NCBI GenBank assembly: GCA_016712595.1
Contig: JADJQT010000001.1
Span: forward strand, 907,501 to 971,500
Direction of reading: 5' to 3'
Length of the DNA: 64,000 nt
Source: Rhodospirillales bacterium
Lineage (GTDB): Bacteria > Pseudomonadota > Alphaproteobacteria > Rhodospirillales > Defluviicoccaceae
Within the stretch, counting starts at the first letter, position 1; the number at the start of each line of letters is the position of its first letter. Position numbers and translations under genes: made by a program. Positions 53,436 through 62,359 of the stretch are shown in pieces. The notes under the pieces were generated by a model. The model ran no database searches. It saw only the letters and a program-made list of their open reading frames with translations, and was not told the origin of the DNA.

Positions 53436-53711
53436 TCATTCGCCTCTGACCCGCACCGCCACAACCTTCGCGAGTTCTTCCATTGTTTCGACGTCCGCTA
53501 GCGCGGTAATCGGGATCGTTATATTGAATTTCTCTTCTATCTCCATTACTATATCAAGAACTTCTACTGAATCTATGCTTAGCTCTGAATTAATCCTGGT
53601 CTGGGGCAGTAACGCAATGTTCCGGGTATTACGCTGCTGCAACACGCTACAAACAACATTCCAGATATCCTCTTCGGTAATGGGGGGGGTGGTCTGATTC
53701 TGCATTTTCAT
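53436..53711 (-). CDS. Dedicated acyl carrier protein
   Basis: 91 residues. INSELSIDSVEVLDIVMEIE carries the phosphopantetheine serine (DSVEV), with the helical ITIPITALADVETMEELAKV of ACPs. Starts at 53711 with an ATGA overlap of the ceramide reductase stop. It would carry the fatty acid activated by the adjacent acyl-AMP ligase to Spt or CerS, as shown for the Caulobacter pathway. The gene is clearly more A+T-rich than its neighbours. Confidence 0.88.
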   Translation of the reverse strand: MKMQNQTTPPITEEDIWNVVCSVLQQRNTRNIALLPQTRINSELSIDSVEVLDIVMEIEEKFNITIPITALADVETMEELAKVVAVRVRGE

Positions 53712-54724
53712 AAACCATCCCGCTGCATCTTGATGAATGACGAGGGGGCGGCCTGCCAGCCGTTCCGAACGTACCAGGTCACGGTGATGGCGAACCCCTC
53801 CGACAAGGGTGTCTGTGCCTGCCATCCGCACATACAGCCACGCAGATCGCTTCGACATACCCAGTCGTCGTGGTAGAGCTCGCGCAGCTTGCCGGGGGTG
53901 ATGAGCGGCAGTTTCCCGAACAGCCGCGGCCACGCCTGGCTGAGGATGGAAGGCAGCCACAGCAGCCATCTCGGCATCAGGAGCGGACGGATCCCGATAC
54001 CCAAACTTCTGCCGGCGATCGTCGCTAGGTCCTCCCAGGCATAGCCGTCCGGATGTCCGTCGTCAGGCTCCATCACATCGCCTTTCCAGCGCGGGCGCTC
54101 GACAAGCGTGGCGACCAGCCTTGCAAGATCGTCCACGAAGATCACCGAAAACCGCGACCGCGACGAGCCGGGTAGCACCGCTAGCGGCCGGGACAACAAG
54201 CGAAACAGCGGCAGGGATGTCTGGTCTGCAGGGCCGTAAACGGCGGGCGGGCGAACGATGCAATGTTCGAAACCGCTGGAACGCACCAGATCTTCGGCCG
54301 CCCGCTTGCTCGACGCGTAGGCGGACAGGTGCGGTTCGCGCGCCGCGAGCGAAGAGATCAGCATGATCCGCGCCGGCCGTGACGCGGCTCGGATCGCTGC
54401 CAACAGGCGTTCCGTTCCGAGCGTATTGACGCGGCGGAAATCATCGGCTCTGCACGCCCGCACCACGCCTGCACAGTGGACGACGGCGTCGGCATTGCGA
54501 ACGAGGGCGCATAGGCTTGGGAAATCTTCGAGGGTGCCGGGGACAACTTCGTCGCCGCCTGTCGTGGCAGGGCCGCCCGGGCGAACTAGGACCCGCACCT
54601 TGTAGCCGTGATCCCGCAGGCGGCGGACGATGCTGCGGCCGATGAAGCCGGTGGCACCGGTGACAGCGACGCATCGGCGATCGTCCGCGTCGAAGACCAC
54701 GGGATCCGGTACGGAGGGAGTCAT
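53708..54724 (-). CDS. cerR: Extended-SDR ceramide reductase candidate
   Basis: 338 residues. NAD(P)-binding TGATGFIGRSIVRRL, and catalytic SSLAAREPHLSAYASSKRAAE with YxxxK (YASSK). Bacterial ceramide reductases (CerR of Caulobacter) are NAD-dependent epimerase-like SDRs encoded in the same gene set and reduce 3-oxoceramide. The ATG overlaps the FAAL stop by four bases. A generic nucleotide-sugar epimerase role cannot be ruled out by sequence. Confidence 0.75.
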   Translation of the reverse strand: MTPSVPDPVVFDADDRRCVAVTGATGFIGRSIVRRLRDHGYKVRVLVRPGGPATTGGDEVVPGTLEDFPSLCALVRNADAVVHCAGVVRACRADDFRRVNTLGTERLLAAIRAASRPARIMLISSLAAREPHLSAYASSKRAAEDLVRSSGFEHCIVRPPAVYGPADQTSLPLFRLLSRPLAVLPGSSRSRFSVIFVDDLARLVATLVERPRWKGDVMEPDDGHPDGYAWEDLATIAGRSLGIGIRPLLMPRWLLWLPSILSQAWPRLFGKLPLITPGKLRELYHDDWVCRSDLRGCMCGWQAQTPLSEGFAITVTWYVRNGWQAAPSSFIKMQRDGL

Positions 54725-56505
54725 GCCGGCGCCTGTAAGGCTGCCGCGTCGCGGCTGGCCACGCCAGAGGGGGGCTCGGCAAGTGTCAGAGAGCCTTCGA
54801 GATATTGCGCCTTCGCGGTCGCCCGGCTGAGTTTTCCGGACGAGGTGTAGGGCAAGGAGCGCGGTGCCACCAGGACCAGCTTGCAGAGCACGGCGGCCCT
54901 GCGATGAACGGTGGAAAGCAGGTCCAGCTCCAGGGCTCGCCGTGCCGCTGCATCGGTCGTGTAGCATTCGACGACGACAACGATCTGTTCTTGCCCTTCC
55001 TCTCCGAGTACCGAGAAGGCGGCGACGCTGCCGCTACGGACGTTGGCCAGCAGCTCGACCGGCCATTCCAGATCCTGGGGCCAGATGTTGCGGCCGTTAC
55101 AGATGATCATGTCCTTCCGGCGGCCGGTGATCACCAGCTCGCCGTCGAACATGTAGCCCATGTCGCCCGTGTCGAGGCGGCCGTCCGGCAATATGACGGT
55201 GGGGTTTTCTTCCGTTTCCTGGAGATATCCAGGCATGACACTCGGACTGGCCACAATTACCCGGCCGATGGTGCGATCCAGCAGCCTGAGGCCCGCGTCA
55301 TCACAGATGCTCACCTCATAGCCCGGCAGCGGCGCGCCGCACGATACAAAAGCGCGCACCCGATGCGGGTCTGAATCTGCACCATTGATTATCGGCTCGG
55401 CCCGCCCCGACCGCTCGTAAGCGTCGCGATCGATGACGTCGATGCCCATGCCGTGCCCCAGCGGCGTGAAAGTGACGGCGAGCGTTGCTTCGGCGAGGCC
55501 ATAACTGGGGATGAAGGCGCGGTTGTCGAATCCGCTTTCGGCGAATACACTCGCGAACCGTTCGAGAACATCAACGCGCACCATTTCGCCGCCGACGCCG
55601 GCGGCGCGCCATGAGGACAGATCGAAATCGCTGCCGCCGTCCTTCACCGACCGGCGGACGCAGAGTTCGTAACCGAAGGTCGGGCTGAAGGAAATCGTCG
55701 AGCGAAATTCGGAGATCAGCTTCAGCCAGAGGCGGGGACGCAGCGCGAAACTCGAGGTCGCCAAGTAGTCGACGGTGATCTGGGAAAGCATCGGCGTGAG
55801 ACAAAAACCGACGAGCCCCATGTCATGGTAGAGGGGTAGCCACGACGTCGCCCGATCACCCGCGCGCAGGGCGAGCCCGTGCTTGCCGATCGCCTGCGCA
55901 TTGCTGATTAACGCGCGTTGTGTGACCGGGATGCCGCGCGGCTGGCTGGTGCTTCCCGACGAGTATTGGACGTAGCAGGGATCGTCTCTGCCGAACGGCC
56001 GAATGTCAGCATTCTTGGCCGGAAGGGCGAAGAACGCGTCACAGGTGTCGACCATCACCAACCCAAGGCCGCTTGCCGCTTCCCGCAAGAACCTCAAGAC
56101 ATCGACCGAACCGACCGCGGCGACCGGACGCGCCGCCGCCAGCATACCCCGTAACCGATCAACATACGCCTGATGGCCGCCAACGTTGAGGTTGGCGGGC
56201 AGTGGCACTGGGACGAGGCTCGCGTACTGGCAAGCGAACAGAAACGTCATGAACTCGGGAGTCGTCTCGGCGATGATCCCGATGCGGCTTCCGGGTGCGA
56301 ACCGCGCGGCGACGAGCCTGCGCGCCAAATCGATGGCGGATTCGCGGAGCTCGGCGTAAGTCAGCGCCGAGGAAGGTTGCCCGCGGCTTGAAAAGAAGTT
56401 GAAACCGGTCCGGCCGCGGGCGGCGTAATCCAGCGCTTCCGGTAGCGTTTCAAACTCCGCGATGCGGAGCGGCAGGATGTCGTTGCAAGTCTCGGCAAGC
56501 CTCAT
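54721..56505 (-). CDS. Fatty acyl-AMP ligase
   Basis: 594 residues, ANL family. YVQYSSGSTSQPRGIPVTQ (P-loop), WLPLYHDMGLVGFCLTPML, SYGLAEATLAVTFTP, and LDTGDMGYMFDGELVITGRR identify the FAAL type, which loads fatty acid onto a carrier protein. LPYTSSGKLSR has the catalytic lysine. It is the first gene of the minus-strand sphingolipid unit; AGAGAGAAGG precedes the ATG. The last 20 residues are extra. Confidence 0.9.
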   Translation of the reverse strand: MRLAETCNDILPLRIAEFETLPEALDYAARGRTGFNFFSSRGQPSSALTYAELRESAIDLARRLVAARFAPGSRIGIIAETTPEFMTFLFACQYASLVPVPLPANLNVGGHQAYVDRLRGMLAAARPVAAVGSVDVLRFLREAASGLGLVMVDTCDAFFALPAKNADIRPFGRDDPCYVQYSSGSTSQPRGIPVTQRALISNAQAIGKHGLALRAGDRATSWLPLYHDMGLVGFCLTPMLSQITVDYLATSSFALRPRLWLKLISEFRSTISFSPTFGYELCVRRSVKDGGSDFDLSSWRAAGVGGEMVRVDVLERFASVFAESGFDNRAFIPSYGLAEATLAVTFTPLGHGMGIDVIDRDAYERSGRAEPIINGADSDPHRVRAFVSCGAPLPGYEVSICDDAGLRLLDRTIGRVIVASPSVMPGYLQETEENPTVILPDGRLDTGDMGYMFDGELVITGRRKDMIICNGRNIWPQDLEWPVELLANVRSGSVAAFSVLGEEGQEQIVVVVECYTTDAAARRALELDLLSTVHRRAAVLCKLVLVAPRSLPYTSSGKLSRATAKAQYLEGSLTLAEPPSGVASRDAAALQAPA

Positions 56506-56986
56506 GCGCCCCTTCTCTCTACTGAGTCCGTGCCGAGGGCTGACAACATCACAGCGATGCGGAGTTCAGCCGACAATGCCGTTTTATGCGGCGACAGCCA
56601 CAGGCCACGCCGTTAGGTGTCGGCTATACCCGACTTAGCCGCTCGGCCTCTCAGGCTGGCGGCACGTTTACAAACATCCCGGTGATCGATCGCCAGAAGG
56701 ATAGAGACGTATTTTCTTCCGCTTGACGGCCATCGGTCCCAGCCAGATCCCCGCCGCACGCATAGCATCTTGCGTCCGCCGCTTTTGTAACATAGCGGTA
56801 ACTAACGGTTAAAAAAACTGCAACTTACCGATTTGTAAAGTTCGTGCGGCACCCACGGCTTTCCTTAACTCCGGCCCTTGTGTTAACGATGCAAGATGGT
56901 CGCGTGGTGCCGCGGCACGGTAGTGAGCAACCGCATCGTTCAGATTGTGGAATTGAACATCGAGGACTGGTCAGTCCGGGGCAACC
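56506..56986. other. Divergent regulatory region of the sphingolipid locus
   Basis: 480 bases between the FAAL gene (leftward) and the PAP2 gene (rightward), with no ORF. A candidate FAAL promoter is given separately. The right half is A+T-rich and contains several GTAAC/GTTAA-type words around 56788-56815, a possible regulator-binding zone. Confidence 0.5.
56548..56576 (-). promoter_or_regulatory. Candidate promoter of the sphingolipid operon
   Basis: Minus strand TTGTCG (56576-56571) and TGTGAT (56553-56548), 17 bases apart, each four of six to consensus. The -35 is identical to that of the small RNA promoter at 17524. Leader about 36 bases. Confidence 0.3.
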
Positions 56987-57946
56987 TTGTTGTTGAACAC
57001 TGTATCTCGCGTAGCAGATTCCAAGGATGTGAGCTTCATCCTGGGGTCCTGGCAACTACAGGATAGCATTTTTCTTGCTTACGTCAGCCTGATAACTGTC
57101 CTGCTGCTGTCGGCGATTGATCGCGGTACTGCTGCGCAACTGACGAGCCTGGTGGCGTTGCAACTTCTATTGGCATCGGTGCCGGTGATCGTGCTTGCGA
57201 TGCAAGCGCGGCGTCCAAACCCGCTAACGCGCTTTTTGCGCTGGTGGTATCCGTTGCTGCTTTGCACGCTCTGCTTCGAGGCGATCGGGCGCATGCTGCC
57301 GATCATCCAGCCGCAACTCATCGATGCGCAGTTGGTGGCGGCGGATCTCTGGCTGTTCGGGGCGGTGCTGACGCCACTGCTGCAGGAGAGCAGCCGCCCC
57401 TGGCTTACCGAGCTGATGTATCTCTGCTACGCGTCATACTACTTTATCGTTCCAGGCGTAGGCTTTGCCCTTTACCTTCGCCAGACGGCGAATGCAGAGC
57501 TGCCGTCGCCAGCCTTTCGTAGGTACATACTTACGGTATCCCTGACGTTCTTGGTCTGCTATCTGCATTTCCTGTTAACGCCGGCGGGCGGCCCGATCTT
57601 CTGGCCCAGCTATCCGGGCCCGGTGCTGGAGCTTGCCGGTGGCCCAATAACGATCATCGAGCGCTGGGTCTTCCAGCACGGAACCATCGTCGGCGGTGCC
57701 TTTCCCAGCAGCCACGTCGCCGTCGCCTTTGTTTGTGCGTATTTCGCGGTTCGATTCTCTGTAGCGCCGCTGCTGCTGGTGCCGTTGTGCGTCGGACTTG
57801 CCGTCAGCACGGTCTACGCCGGCTACCATTACGGCGTAGACGTGCTTTACGGCATGATCATCGGTGCCGTCGTTACGTTTACCGCCGGCCGGCTGTTCGA
57901 ATGGCATCGACAAACGCGTCTGTCGGGGGTCGAGGGGATGGAATGA
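56987..57946 (+). CDS. PAP2-superfamily membrane enzyme, possible ceramide head-group transferase
   Basis: 319 residues, six or more membrane segments. GGAFPSSHVAVAFV and STVYAGYHYGVDVLYGMIIG carry the PAP2 catalytic His residues and the H-xxx-D pair. The first PAP2 motif (KxxxxxxRP) is not evident, as in inositol-phosphorylceramide synthase-like proteins. Placement opposite the ceramide genes suggests transfer or removal of a phospho-head group. Start is uncertain: three successive TTG codons at 56987; a GTG about 13 codons on is an alternative. ATGA overlap with the next gene. Confidence 0.7.
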   Translation: MLLNTVSRVADSKDVSFILGSWQLQDSIFLAYVSLITVLLLSAIDRGTAAQLTSLVALQLLLASVPVIVLAMQARRPNPLTRFLRWWYPLLLCTLCFEAIGRMLPIIQPQLIDAQLVAADLWLFGAVLTPLLQESSRPWLTELMYLCYASYYFIVPGVGFALYLRQTANAELPSPAFRRYILTVSLTFLVCYLHFLLTPAGGPIFWPSYPGPVLELAGGPITIIERWVFQHGTIVGGAFPSSHVAVAFVCAYFAVRFSVAPLLLVPLCVGLAVSTVYAGYHYGVDVLYGMIIGAVVTFTAGRLFEWHRQTRLSGVEGME

Positions 57947-58842
57947 TGCCGAGCATTCTTGGGAGGCTGGACCCGACGCAGATTGTCTACCGGCCCTTCC
58001 CCTATATCCGAGTGCGGAACGCGCTTGATCCGGCGTACTATGCGGAACTGGCTGCAGCGTTCCCCAGCCTGGATCGCATCGCCGGCACGGGACCGCTGCC
58101 CAACAACCAGGTGTTTCGCTCGCCGGCCTGCGACGTTCTCGCCAACGCGGCGACACCGACGATCTGGAGAGAGTTCTTCTCGTATCATTGTTCGGATGCG
58201 TTCTTGACCGAATTGATCCGCTTCTGGCACAGGGCGATCCTGCGAGAGTATCCAGATATGGCATATAGATTCGGCAAAGCGCTGGACGACCTGAGCTACG
58301 GCCTGCGCCGTTACCGAGCAGGTAGGCCACCGGAGAGTCTCCGCGAAAACATGCGGAGCGATGTTACTCTGGACACTCAGTTCGTCGTCAACAGTCCGGT
58401 AACCGAGCGGAGTACGGTGCGTGGTCCGCACCTCGATAAGCCGTACAAGCTGTTTGCCGGCATCCTCTACATGCGGCTTCCCGGCGACCAATCCACCGGC
58501 GGCGATCTGTTGCTTTATAACCTAAAGACGCAAGAGCCGCACTTCAATCGGCGCCAGCACATTGATGAAAAGCTGGTCGAGGCCTTCGATGAAGTGAAGT
58601 ACGAGGCCAATTCTCTGGTGCTATGGCTGAACACGCCCAACGCCGTGCATGGGGTCTCCCCGCGCTCACCAACGCAGGTACACCGGCGTTACATCAACTT
58701 CATCGCCGAATGCTATCGGCTTCAGACCGATACGTTCTTTTCGCTGAATCGTGATCCCTGGGTCCGGGTGTATGGCAGCGCCAAGAGCATGGTTCGCCGA
58801 TACATGATCGAGGGCGAACGGCGACGCGGCGAATCGGCGTAG
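57943..58842 (+). CDS. 2OG-Fe(II) oxygenase
   Basis: 299 residues. The iron ligands are H and D of GPHLDKPYK and the distal His of NAVHGVSPR, with the 2-oxoglutarate arginine in HRRYINFIAE. Architecture resembles proline-hydroxylase-like oxygenases. In this context a hydroxylation of the sphingoid base or acyl chain is a reasonable hypothesis; a protein or sugar substrate is equally possible. ATG at 57943 overlaps the PAP2 stop (ATGA). Confidence 0.8.
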   Translation: MMPSILGRLDPTQIVYRPFPYIRVRNALDPAYYAELAAAFPSLDRIAGTGPLPNNQVFRSPACDVLANAATPTIWREFFSYHCSDAFLTELIRFWHRAILREYPDMAYRFGKALDDLSYGLRRYRAGRPPESLRENMRSDVTLDTQFVVNSPVTERSTVRGPHLDKPYKLFAGILYMRLPGDQSTGGDLLLYNLKTQEPHFNRRQHIDEKLVEAFDEVKYEANSLVLWLNTPNAVHGVSPRSPTQVHRRYINFIAECYRLQTDTFFSLNRDPWVRVYGSAKSMVRRYMIEGERRRGESA

Positions 58843-58904
58843 GGACGATCGGGACCGTCCGCCGTCAGCGCGGGTGCCGCAAGAGCCCCAGGAGGGACGC
58901 CGCT

Positions 58905-60143
58905 GTGAGCGATGCCGCAACGCCACGAGTTTGGGCGATCCTGTGTTACCGTGAGGGCGACAACGCGCAGATTCTGGCTGTTGCTGAGGCGCTGGGCTGG
59001 CCGTTCGAGGTCAAGCGGCTGGCCTACCGGTCCTTCGGATATGCCGTCGACGTCTGGCGCGGTGCCACCCTGCTCGGCATCGACCGAGGCGAGTCCGATC
59101 CGCTGGGGCCGCCCTGGCCCGACCTGATCATATCCGCCTCCATGCGCAACGAGCCGGTCTGCCGCTGGATACGCCGCCGGGCGGGCGGGCGAACACGTTA
59201 TGTTCATATGGGTCGGACCTGGGGGCGATTGGAGACTTTCGATCTGGTGGTGACGTCGCCCGAGTTCCGGCTGCGCCGGCTGCCGAACGTCCAGCAGAAC
59301 GCCTTGACCCTAACCCGGGTGACGGCTGGCAAGCTGGCCGCGGCGGAAAACCTTTGGACGCCCCGCTTGGTACATCTGCCGAAGCCGCATATCGCTGTCC
59401 TCGTCGGCGGCTACGGCGGCCCCTATGCTCTCGACCCGGAGAAGGCCGCCCGCATCGGCAGAGAAGCCAGCGCCATGGCGGCAAAAGCTGGTGGATCGCT
59501 GCTGGTCACCACCAGCGCGCGGACGAGGCCGGCGTCCGCCGAGGCCCTGCGCGCCGCGATTTCGGCTCCCTGTCACTTTTTCCAGTGGACGGCGAACGCG
59601 GAGCACAATCCGTTCTACGGCTATCTCGCTCTCGCCGATCAATTCATCGTCACCTGTGACAGCGCCTCGATGCTGGCGGAAGCCTGTGCGACACGACGCC
59701 CTGTCTTCATGTTCGATCTCGGGGCCGACGCTCGCTGGGGGGTGACGCCAGGTACCGGTCCACAGCGCCGGCGACGGCTCGGGCTGGCTGACTTCGACTG
59801 GCTGAAGGCGTTCGTTTATCGTCAGATGCTCAAGGTGCCGCCGCGGCGGATGACACGCGACATCCGTCTCGTGCACCGTTTCCTGATGGATACAGGGCGG
59901 GCGGTGTGGTTGGGCGAGCCGTTCCCGGACGAGGTGCCGCTGCCGCTCGACGAGATGACGCCGACGGTCGAGCGCATCTGGGCGTTGTTCGACGACAACC
60001 GGCGGGCCTCGGCTGGCACTGCCAGTGAAGCAGCCGGAGTTCCGGTGCTTGCGCAGCGACGTGAAGGTCAGACGCCCCTCGTGGCCCGATCCAACCAGTG
60101 CAGGGCGAGGAATGCCGGCGACAACAGAGCGATCAGGAACTGA
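58905..60143 (+). CDS. ELM1-family (PF06258) protein, copy 2
   Basis: 412 residues. Same blocks as the protein at 47775 (REGDNAQILAVAEALGWP, VTSPEFRLRRLPNVQQN, LVGGYGGPY, NPFYGYLALADQFIVTCDSA). GGAGGG 8 bases before the GTG start. The last 45 residues have no counterpart in copy 1, and their coding region overlaps the tail of a decayed gene on the other strand, so the C terminus may be extended by readthrough into foreign sequence. Together with copy 1 it brackets the sphingolipid genes. Confidence 0.8.
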   Translation: MSDAATPRVWAILCYREGDNAQILAVAEALGWPFEVKRLAYRSFGYAVDVWRGATLLGIDRGESDPLGPPWPDLIISASMRNEPVCRWIRRRAGGRTRYVHMGRTWGRLETFDLVVTSPEFRLRRLPNVQQNALTLTRVTAGKLAAAENLWTPRLVHLPKPHIAVLVGGYGGPYALDPEKAARIGREASAMAAKAGGSLLVTTSARTRPASAEALRAAISAPCHFFQWTANAEHNPFYGYLALADQFIVTCDSASMLAEACATRRPVFMFDLGADARWGVTPGTGPQRRRRLGLADFDWLKAFVYRQMLKVPPRRMTRDIRLVHRFLMDTGRAVWLGEPFPDEVPLPLDEMTPTVERIWALFDDNRRASAGTASEAAGVPVLAQRREGQTPLVARSNQCRARNAGDNRAIRN

Positions 60144-60528
60144 CTCGGCAGCATGCAGTACGCGATCATCACCTCGCGATAGCGCGTCCGGGAGAAAATA
60201 TGCTTGGGTTTGGTGGTTTCATAACCTTTCCCGGACGTCTTATATTGTCGCTGGTCGAGGCCAATTGCCTGACCAGCATCGCGAACAAGGCGTAGGTTTC
60301 CCGCAACTTGGCGTAAGCGGCATCAATGCCCATGCCGGCGAAGCTCAAGTGCTCGATCCCCGGCGTGCCGAAGGGGCGGTCGCGAAGCCATGCCGGCAGT
60401 CGCGAGCTGGCGATGGAGGCATGAGCGCCTGTCGAGCACACGCGCAGGATATTGTAGCGGACGAAATGGGCACGCCATGGCATATGGCCCAAGAAGAATA
60501 GCATCCAGTCTGGTGGCAGTCGTTGCAA
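60068..60528 (-). pseudogene. 3' end of an unidentified gene, frameshifted and truncated
   Basis: The frame MQRLPPDWMLFFLGHMPWRA, HFVRYNILRVCSTGAHASIA continues to about 60225, then a frame change restores GYETTKPKHIFSRTRYREVM, IAYCMLPSQFLIALLSPAFL and ALHWLDRATRGV with a stop at 60068. The composition and hydrophobic ending look like a genuine protein C terminus. The 5' part is lost at the IS630 remnant. No family recognised. Confidence 0.5.
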
Positions 60529-60543
60529 CCCTTACGCGATCTT

Positions 60544-60892
60544 CTGTCCGTGCGGGGTCGCGAGCGTCTGGTGAAAATGACGTCGTCTTTGGACTGCGCC
60601 CCGCGCGGTGAACGGCTGCGCATAGGCGTGCCGTTTGGCCACTGGAAGACGACGACGTTCGTCGCCGGTCTGCGGCTGTCGGGCATCGTCGCGCCCATGG
60701 TGCTGGACGCCCCCCTACAGCCCGGACTTCAACCCGATCGAAAACGCGTTCGCCAAGCTGAAGCCCCTGCTCCGAAAAGCCGCCGAACGCACCGTCGACG
60801 GCCTCTGGCGCACCATCGGCACGCTCATCGATCTATTCACACCAGCCGAATGCGCAAACTTCTTCACCCCCGCAGGATATGAGCCAGAGTGA
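60544..60892 (+). pseudogene. IS630-family transposase remnant with internal deletion
   Basis: RGERLRIGVPFGHWKTTTFV and GLRLSGIVAPMVLDA, after which the expected GxxFxxYVxxxLxPTLxxGD segment (about 45 residues) is missing; a frame-shifted PPYSPDFNPIENAFAKLKPL, LRKAAERTVDGLWRTIG and AECANFFTPAGYEP follow. The D..N..H region is absent, so no activity is expected. Confidence 0.82.
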
Positions 60893-60956
60893 GTGGAAAC
60901 CGCTCTAGCGCCGGGGTCACGGTATTTGGGTGGCTATGGAGAGACGCCCTCTCTGG

Positions 60957-61769
60957 CTACTCGTAAAGCGGCCGCCGGTCGCTGACCATAGAGAGGGCGT
61001 AGGCGGCTGTTGCGGAACCATGGCGAGCGTCCCAGGCGAATTCTTCGGGAAAGACCGAAAACGCGAAGCTCATTGCCAGCGGTCCGCGACACGTGCTCCG
61101 CGTTAAGGCGGCGATGCCGTCGTCCAGCAAACGTTCAAGCCAGCTCAGATCGAAGTCCTCGCTGTTGTTGCGGCGTCGATAGTAGGTCGAAGGTGCCAGA
61201 ACGCGCAGGTCCACGCACTCAGCCTGTATCAGCGGACAATCCACATAGTAAGGAAGCTGTCTAGAGAAGACATAGAGGACGCCGTAGCTGAACAGCTCCA
61301 CGGCGGCGTAGAGCGGGGTATCGCACGCTATTTTCAGCTCGATGAACTCGTAGGATCGCCTGTCAGAGCGGCGGTGGACCAGATCGATACTGCGTCTTCT
61401 GTCCGAAGTAGGGTCCGTTAGCCCGGAGGAGGTTGGCACCTGGTTCGCCCACCAGACAGGATCTGCGCAAACTACAGCGCGTTCGAAGCTTACCTCTGGG
61501 CTGCAGTTCCTTTCACTGATCTTTGTCTGTGCCGCGAAACGCCAGTTCTGCAGCGAGGGAGGGAGGGTGCGTTTTCGAACCTGCCAGTTCCGATCGATGC
61601 ATCTGATGAGGGCGGCAGCGAACGAGGGGCCATCGGCGATGCCTGAATGATCGTTACACAGCCGCACCAAAGCGCGCCAATGCCTAAAGTGGGGCGGTCT
61701 GCCGATGCGAGACCCGGTCAGGCTGAGCGCCTCATCGACAATCGCCTCCCAGCCGGACAAAATGCTCAT
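60957..61769 (-). CDS. PD-(D/E)XK-like ORF of unknown function
   Basis: About 270 residues. RRSIDLVHRRSDRRSYEFIELKIACDTPLYAAVELFSY contains a D...ExK arrangement (SIDLV then FIELK) typical of PD-(D/E)XK nucleases, with a following helix. No other domain is recognised. ATG at 61769 is preferred over a TTG four codons upstream; the ribosome site is weak. It is surrounded by insertion-sequence debris, so an accessory or defence-type role is possible, but the nuclease call rests on one motif. Confidence 0.5.
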   Translation of the reverse strand: MSILSGWEAIVDEALSLTGSRIGRPPHFRHWRALVRLCNDHSGIADGPSFAAALIRCIDRNWQVRKRTLPPSLQNWRFAAQTKISERNCSPEVSFERAVVCADPVWWANQVPTSSGLTDPTSDRRRSIDLVHRRSDRRSYEFIELKIACDTPLYAAVELFSYGVLYVFSRQLPYYVDCPLIQAECVDLRVLAPSTYYRRRNNSEDFDLSWLERLLDDGIAALTRSTCRGPLAMSFAFSVFPEEFAWDARHGSATAAYALSMVSDRRPLYE

Positions 61770-62359
61770 TCTTTGCACCAATTTGACCTATCGCGACACT
61801 CTGCGCCTGGGTCAGGTCAAGTTACACGGGCGATCCGTTCCGAACCGAGAGAAGCGAACCCTGCGGTTGGGTCGATATCGCTCTCAAACGACAAAAGCAT
61901 CCAAACTGCAAGTCTCGGTGGTCTCTGCTGCTTCACACTGCAGTCGCAACTCGGCGGGCCTCTTCAACTACAGCCGACAGCAACACCACAAGTAGCGCTC
62001 TTGACGTGCGGCCATACAATTAGTATAAACAAACGAAGATTAGGACTGTGCCCAGGATAGCCTATTGTTGCGAAGTATGCTTGGTTTTCGTTGGGTGCGG
62101 ATGTTCGGTTCCTTCCACGCTGCTTTACAACGTGGGGGCGCGCAGCGCGACGCAGCGCTAGCGACAACGCCAAAATCCGTGAGGCCGGCGCGCCACGCCA
62201 GTGAGTTTCGACATAGTTTCGAAGGCTTAGCTGGCCGTCTGGCCGGCCAGAGCTGACTGGCTGGCTGGCCAAAGCCGGAGCCGGCGCCGGCGCCAAAAAC
62301 GCCAGCCAATCCTGCGCGCTCATCCGCGCGCTCGTCCACATCCTCTGCACCAGGGTCTC
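61770..62359. other. Accessory spacer without a supported gene
   Basis: About 590 bases. Bases 62227-62300 are low-complexity CTGGC/GGCCGG repeats. Frames here are short and unsupported. The methyltransferase pseudogene begins at 62360. Confidence 0.5.
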
